Shown here in pieces: positions 62,532 through 64,000 of a DNA stretch of 64,000 bases. The stretch lies in NCBI GenBank assembly GCA_004762155.1, contig SIHP01000008.1:124001-188000 (forward strand). Direction: 5' to 3'. The notes under the pieces were generated by a model, which was not told the DNA's origin, searched no databases, and saw only the letters and a list, made by a program, of their open reading frames with translations. The position numbers and the translations under genes were made by a program. The stretch comes from Flavobacteriaceae bacterium. GTDB lineage: Bacteria > Bacteroidota > Bacteroidia > Flavobacteriales > Flavobacteriaceae. Within the stretch, counting starts at the first letter, position 1, and every line of letters starts with the position of its first letter.

Positions 62532-64000
62532 TTATACCTTGTTTTTAATTATTGTAATTTACTTGTGTGTTCTTTTTTATTTAGCTTTTCTTGCTGAAAA
62601 GAATAAAAAAACTAAATGGGTAAATAATCCATATGTATATACTTTGTCATTAGCGGTCTATTGTTCTGCATGGACGTATTATGGAAGTATAGGTATTGCT
62701 GCAAACTCAGGTATAGATTTCTTACCTATTTATTTAGGGCCAATAATTGCAGCACCTTTATGGATTGTTGTGTTGCGGAAAATTATTAGAATATCAAAAC
62801 AACATAAAATTTCTTCAATTGCTGATTTTATAGCTTTAAGGTATGGTAAAAGTAGGTTTTTAGGAGCCTTGGTAACTGTTATTTGCTTATTTGGTACTAT
62901 TCCTTATATATCATTGCAATTAAAAGCGGTTTCTGAAACATTTGAAATTATGACAACAGAAACTGGAAATAGTTCTACAAAAATTTTAGCTGATTCTGCT
63001 TTTTATGTAGCATTATTGTTAGCTGTTTTTGCAAGTTTTTTTGGTACTCAAAAAACAGATGCATCAGAAAAGCATAGTGGTATTGTTGCTTCAGTAGCAT
63101 TTGAATCGGTTTTGAAATTAGTGTTTTTTTTAATTATAGGTATTTATATAACTTTTTTCTTGTTTGATGGAACGTCGGATATTTATAGTAAAATTTCAAA
63201 AGAGAGTAATTTTAAAAAGCTAATTACTTTAAACGGTATTGAAGATGGTTTCAGTTGGGTATTTATGATCTCTGTATCTTTTATGGCTATTTTTTTATTG
63301 CCAAGACAGTTTCAAGTTTCTGTATTAGAGAATAACAGGGAAAAGCATTTAAAGAAAGCAATCTGGTTGTTCCCTTTGTATTTATTGATCTTTAATTTTT
63401 TTGTGATTTTTATTGCTTGGGCAGGTAAGCTTACATTTGGAAATTCTGTTAATGCTGAATATTATACTCTATTATTGCCATTACAAAATGATAATTCTTT
63501 TTTAGCAACATTAGTTTTTTTAGGTGGTTTTTCTGCTGTAATATCTATGGTAATAGTATCTACTTTGGCTTTGTCTACTATGGTGAGTAATAATCTAATT
63601 ATACCTTATGGTTTTTTAGATAAGTTTATCCAGAATCAGCCAGAGCGTAATTCAAAATATATTAAAAACATTAGGCGTATTTCAATTTTTACAATTATTA
63701 TTAGCGCCTATTTTTTTTATAATTCATTTTCAAGAGAGTTGTCATTATATTCAATAGGTTTAATTTCTTTTGTAGTAATTGCTCAGTTAGCACCCTCTTT
63801 TTTTATTGGTTTATTTTGGAATAGAGGTTCATCAAAAGGTACAATTATAGGTTTAATAATTGGTGTTAGTATTGTTTTTTATACGTTAATATTACCATTT
63901 ACATTACAAGTCTATACTGGTACTGATGATTTTGTTCAATATGGATTTATGGGGATTGAAGTTTTAAAACCTTACGCTTTATTTGATGTTGATTTTATGA
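62524..64000 (+). CDS. CbrA-like sensor kinase, symporter-domain part (incomplete)
   Basis: From ATG 62524 the frame is open to the end of the window (492 residues). It encodes an SLC5/PutP-type transporter domain with about 12 helices: YCSAWTYYGSIGIAANSGI, SIADFIALRYGKSR, LPRQFQVSVLENNREKHL. These are features of the N-terminal half of CbrA-type proteins, which join a symporter domain to a histidine kinase. The kinase part must lie beyond the window, so it is not proven here. The position after a carboxylate symporter suggests it senses the same or a related substrate. Confidence 0.85.
   Translation, partial: MSNYTLFLIIVIYLCVLFYLAFLAEKNKKTKWVNNPYVYTLSLAVYCSAWTYYGSIGIAANSGIDFLPIYLGPIIAAPLWIVVLRKIIRISKQHKISSIADFIALRYGKSRFLGALVTVICLFGTIPYISLQLKAVSETFEIMTTETGNSSTKILADSAFYVALLLAVFASFFGTQKTDASEKHSGIVASVAFESVLKLVFFLIIGIYITFFLFDGTSDIYSKISKESNFKKLITLNGIEDGFSWVFMISVSFMAIFLLPRQFQVSVLENNREKHLKKAIWLFPLYLLIFNFFVIFIAWAGKLTFGNSVNAEYYTLLLPLQNDNSFLATLVFLGGFSAVISMVIVSTLALSTMVSNNLIIPYGFLDKFIQNQPERNSKYIKNIRRISIFTIIISAYFFYNSFSRELSLYSIGLISFVVIAQLAPSFFIGLFWNRGSSKGTIIGLIIGVSIVFYTLILPFTLQVYTGTDDFVQYGFMGIEVLKPYALFDVDFM

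Overview
The window is low-GC DNA with typical marine Flavobacteriaceae (Bacteroidota) content: -7 boxes of the TAnnTTTG type, no Shine-Dalgarno sequences, a type IX secretion C-terminal sorting domain, a SusC-like TonB-dependent receptor, a PL7 alginate lyase, LytS/LytTR regulators and a VC_2705-type solute:Na+ symporter with its DUF4212 subunit. A Tenacibaculum- or Polaribacter-like genus is plausible; the sequence alone does not fix it.

Layout. 1-17.8 kb is mostly core genome: gpmI (partial), a small ankyrin protein, an M48 peptidase, an aromatic amino acid hydroxylase with a rhodanese, a decayed C39-peptidase/cysteine-synthase chimera, a PL7 alginate lyase, a GSCFA protein, alaS, an M23 peptidase with a MerR regulator, a LemA-TPM-TPM operon, phoD and a lipoprotein. 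17.9-31.6 kb holds three LytS-type kinases (the middle one broken by one stop codon), one LytTR regulator, a 1358-residue secreted repeat adhesin and a TonB-dependent receptor. 31.8-40.5 kb holds a DUF423 protein, SelO, a small unknown protein, a heavily mutated PI-PLC pseudogene, a second kinase/LytTR pair with an unknown coupled protein, a hydrolase-OsmC fusion abutting a 7-bp tandem repeat, and msrA.

41-45.5 kb is a tandemly duplicated three-gene cassette of exported proteins: a DUF3887-like protein, a double PilJ-domain protein and a free TonB C-terminal domain protein. der, era and an initiator tRNA follow. Next comes a scar with a truncated, frameshifted bestrophin and a possible insertion-sequence end. 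49.1-52.9 kb is one giant lipoprotein joining a metallophosphoesterase, a kinase-like middle and an Omp85-like barrel. 53.1-58.1 kb is an uncharacterised three-gene operon (a possible TULIP/P47-like protein, an 895-residue helix-rich protein and a membrane protein). 58.35-64 kb is a probable small carboxylate uptake locus: an orphan zinc-ribbon/HTH protein, a porin, the DUF4212 plus symporter pair, a 64-residue membrane protein and the start of a CbrA-like symporter-kinase.

The best candidates for undescribed biology are the 53.1-58.1 kb operon, the duplicated PilJ/TonB-C cassette and the tripartite phosphoesterase/kinase-like/barrel protein. Four decaying genes (4.75, 20.9, 34.5 and 48.1 kb) show active gene loss. 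Two of the lesions lie in homopolymers and could be assembly errors. No CRISPR array, complete insertion sequence or rRNA was seen.
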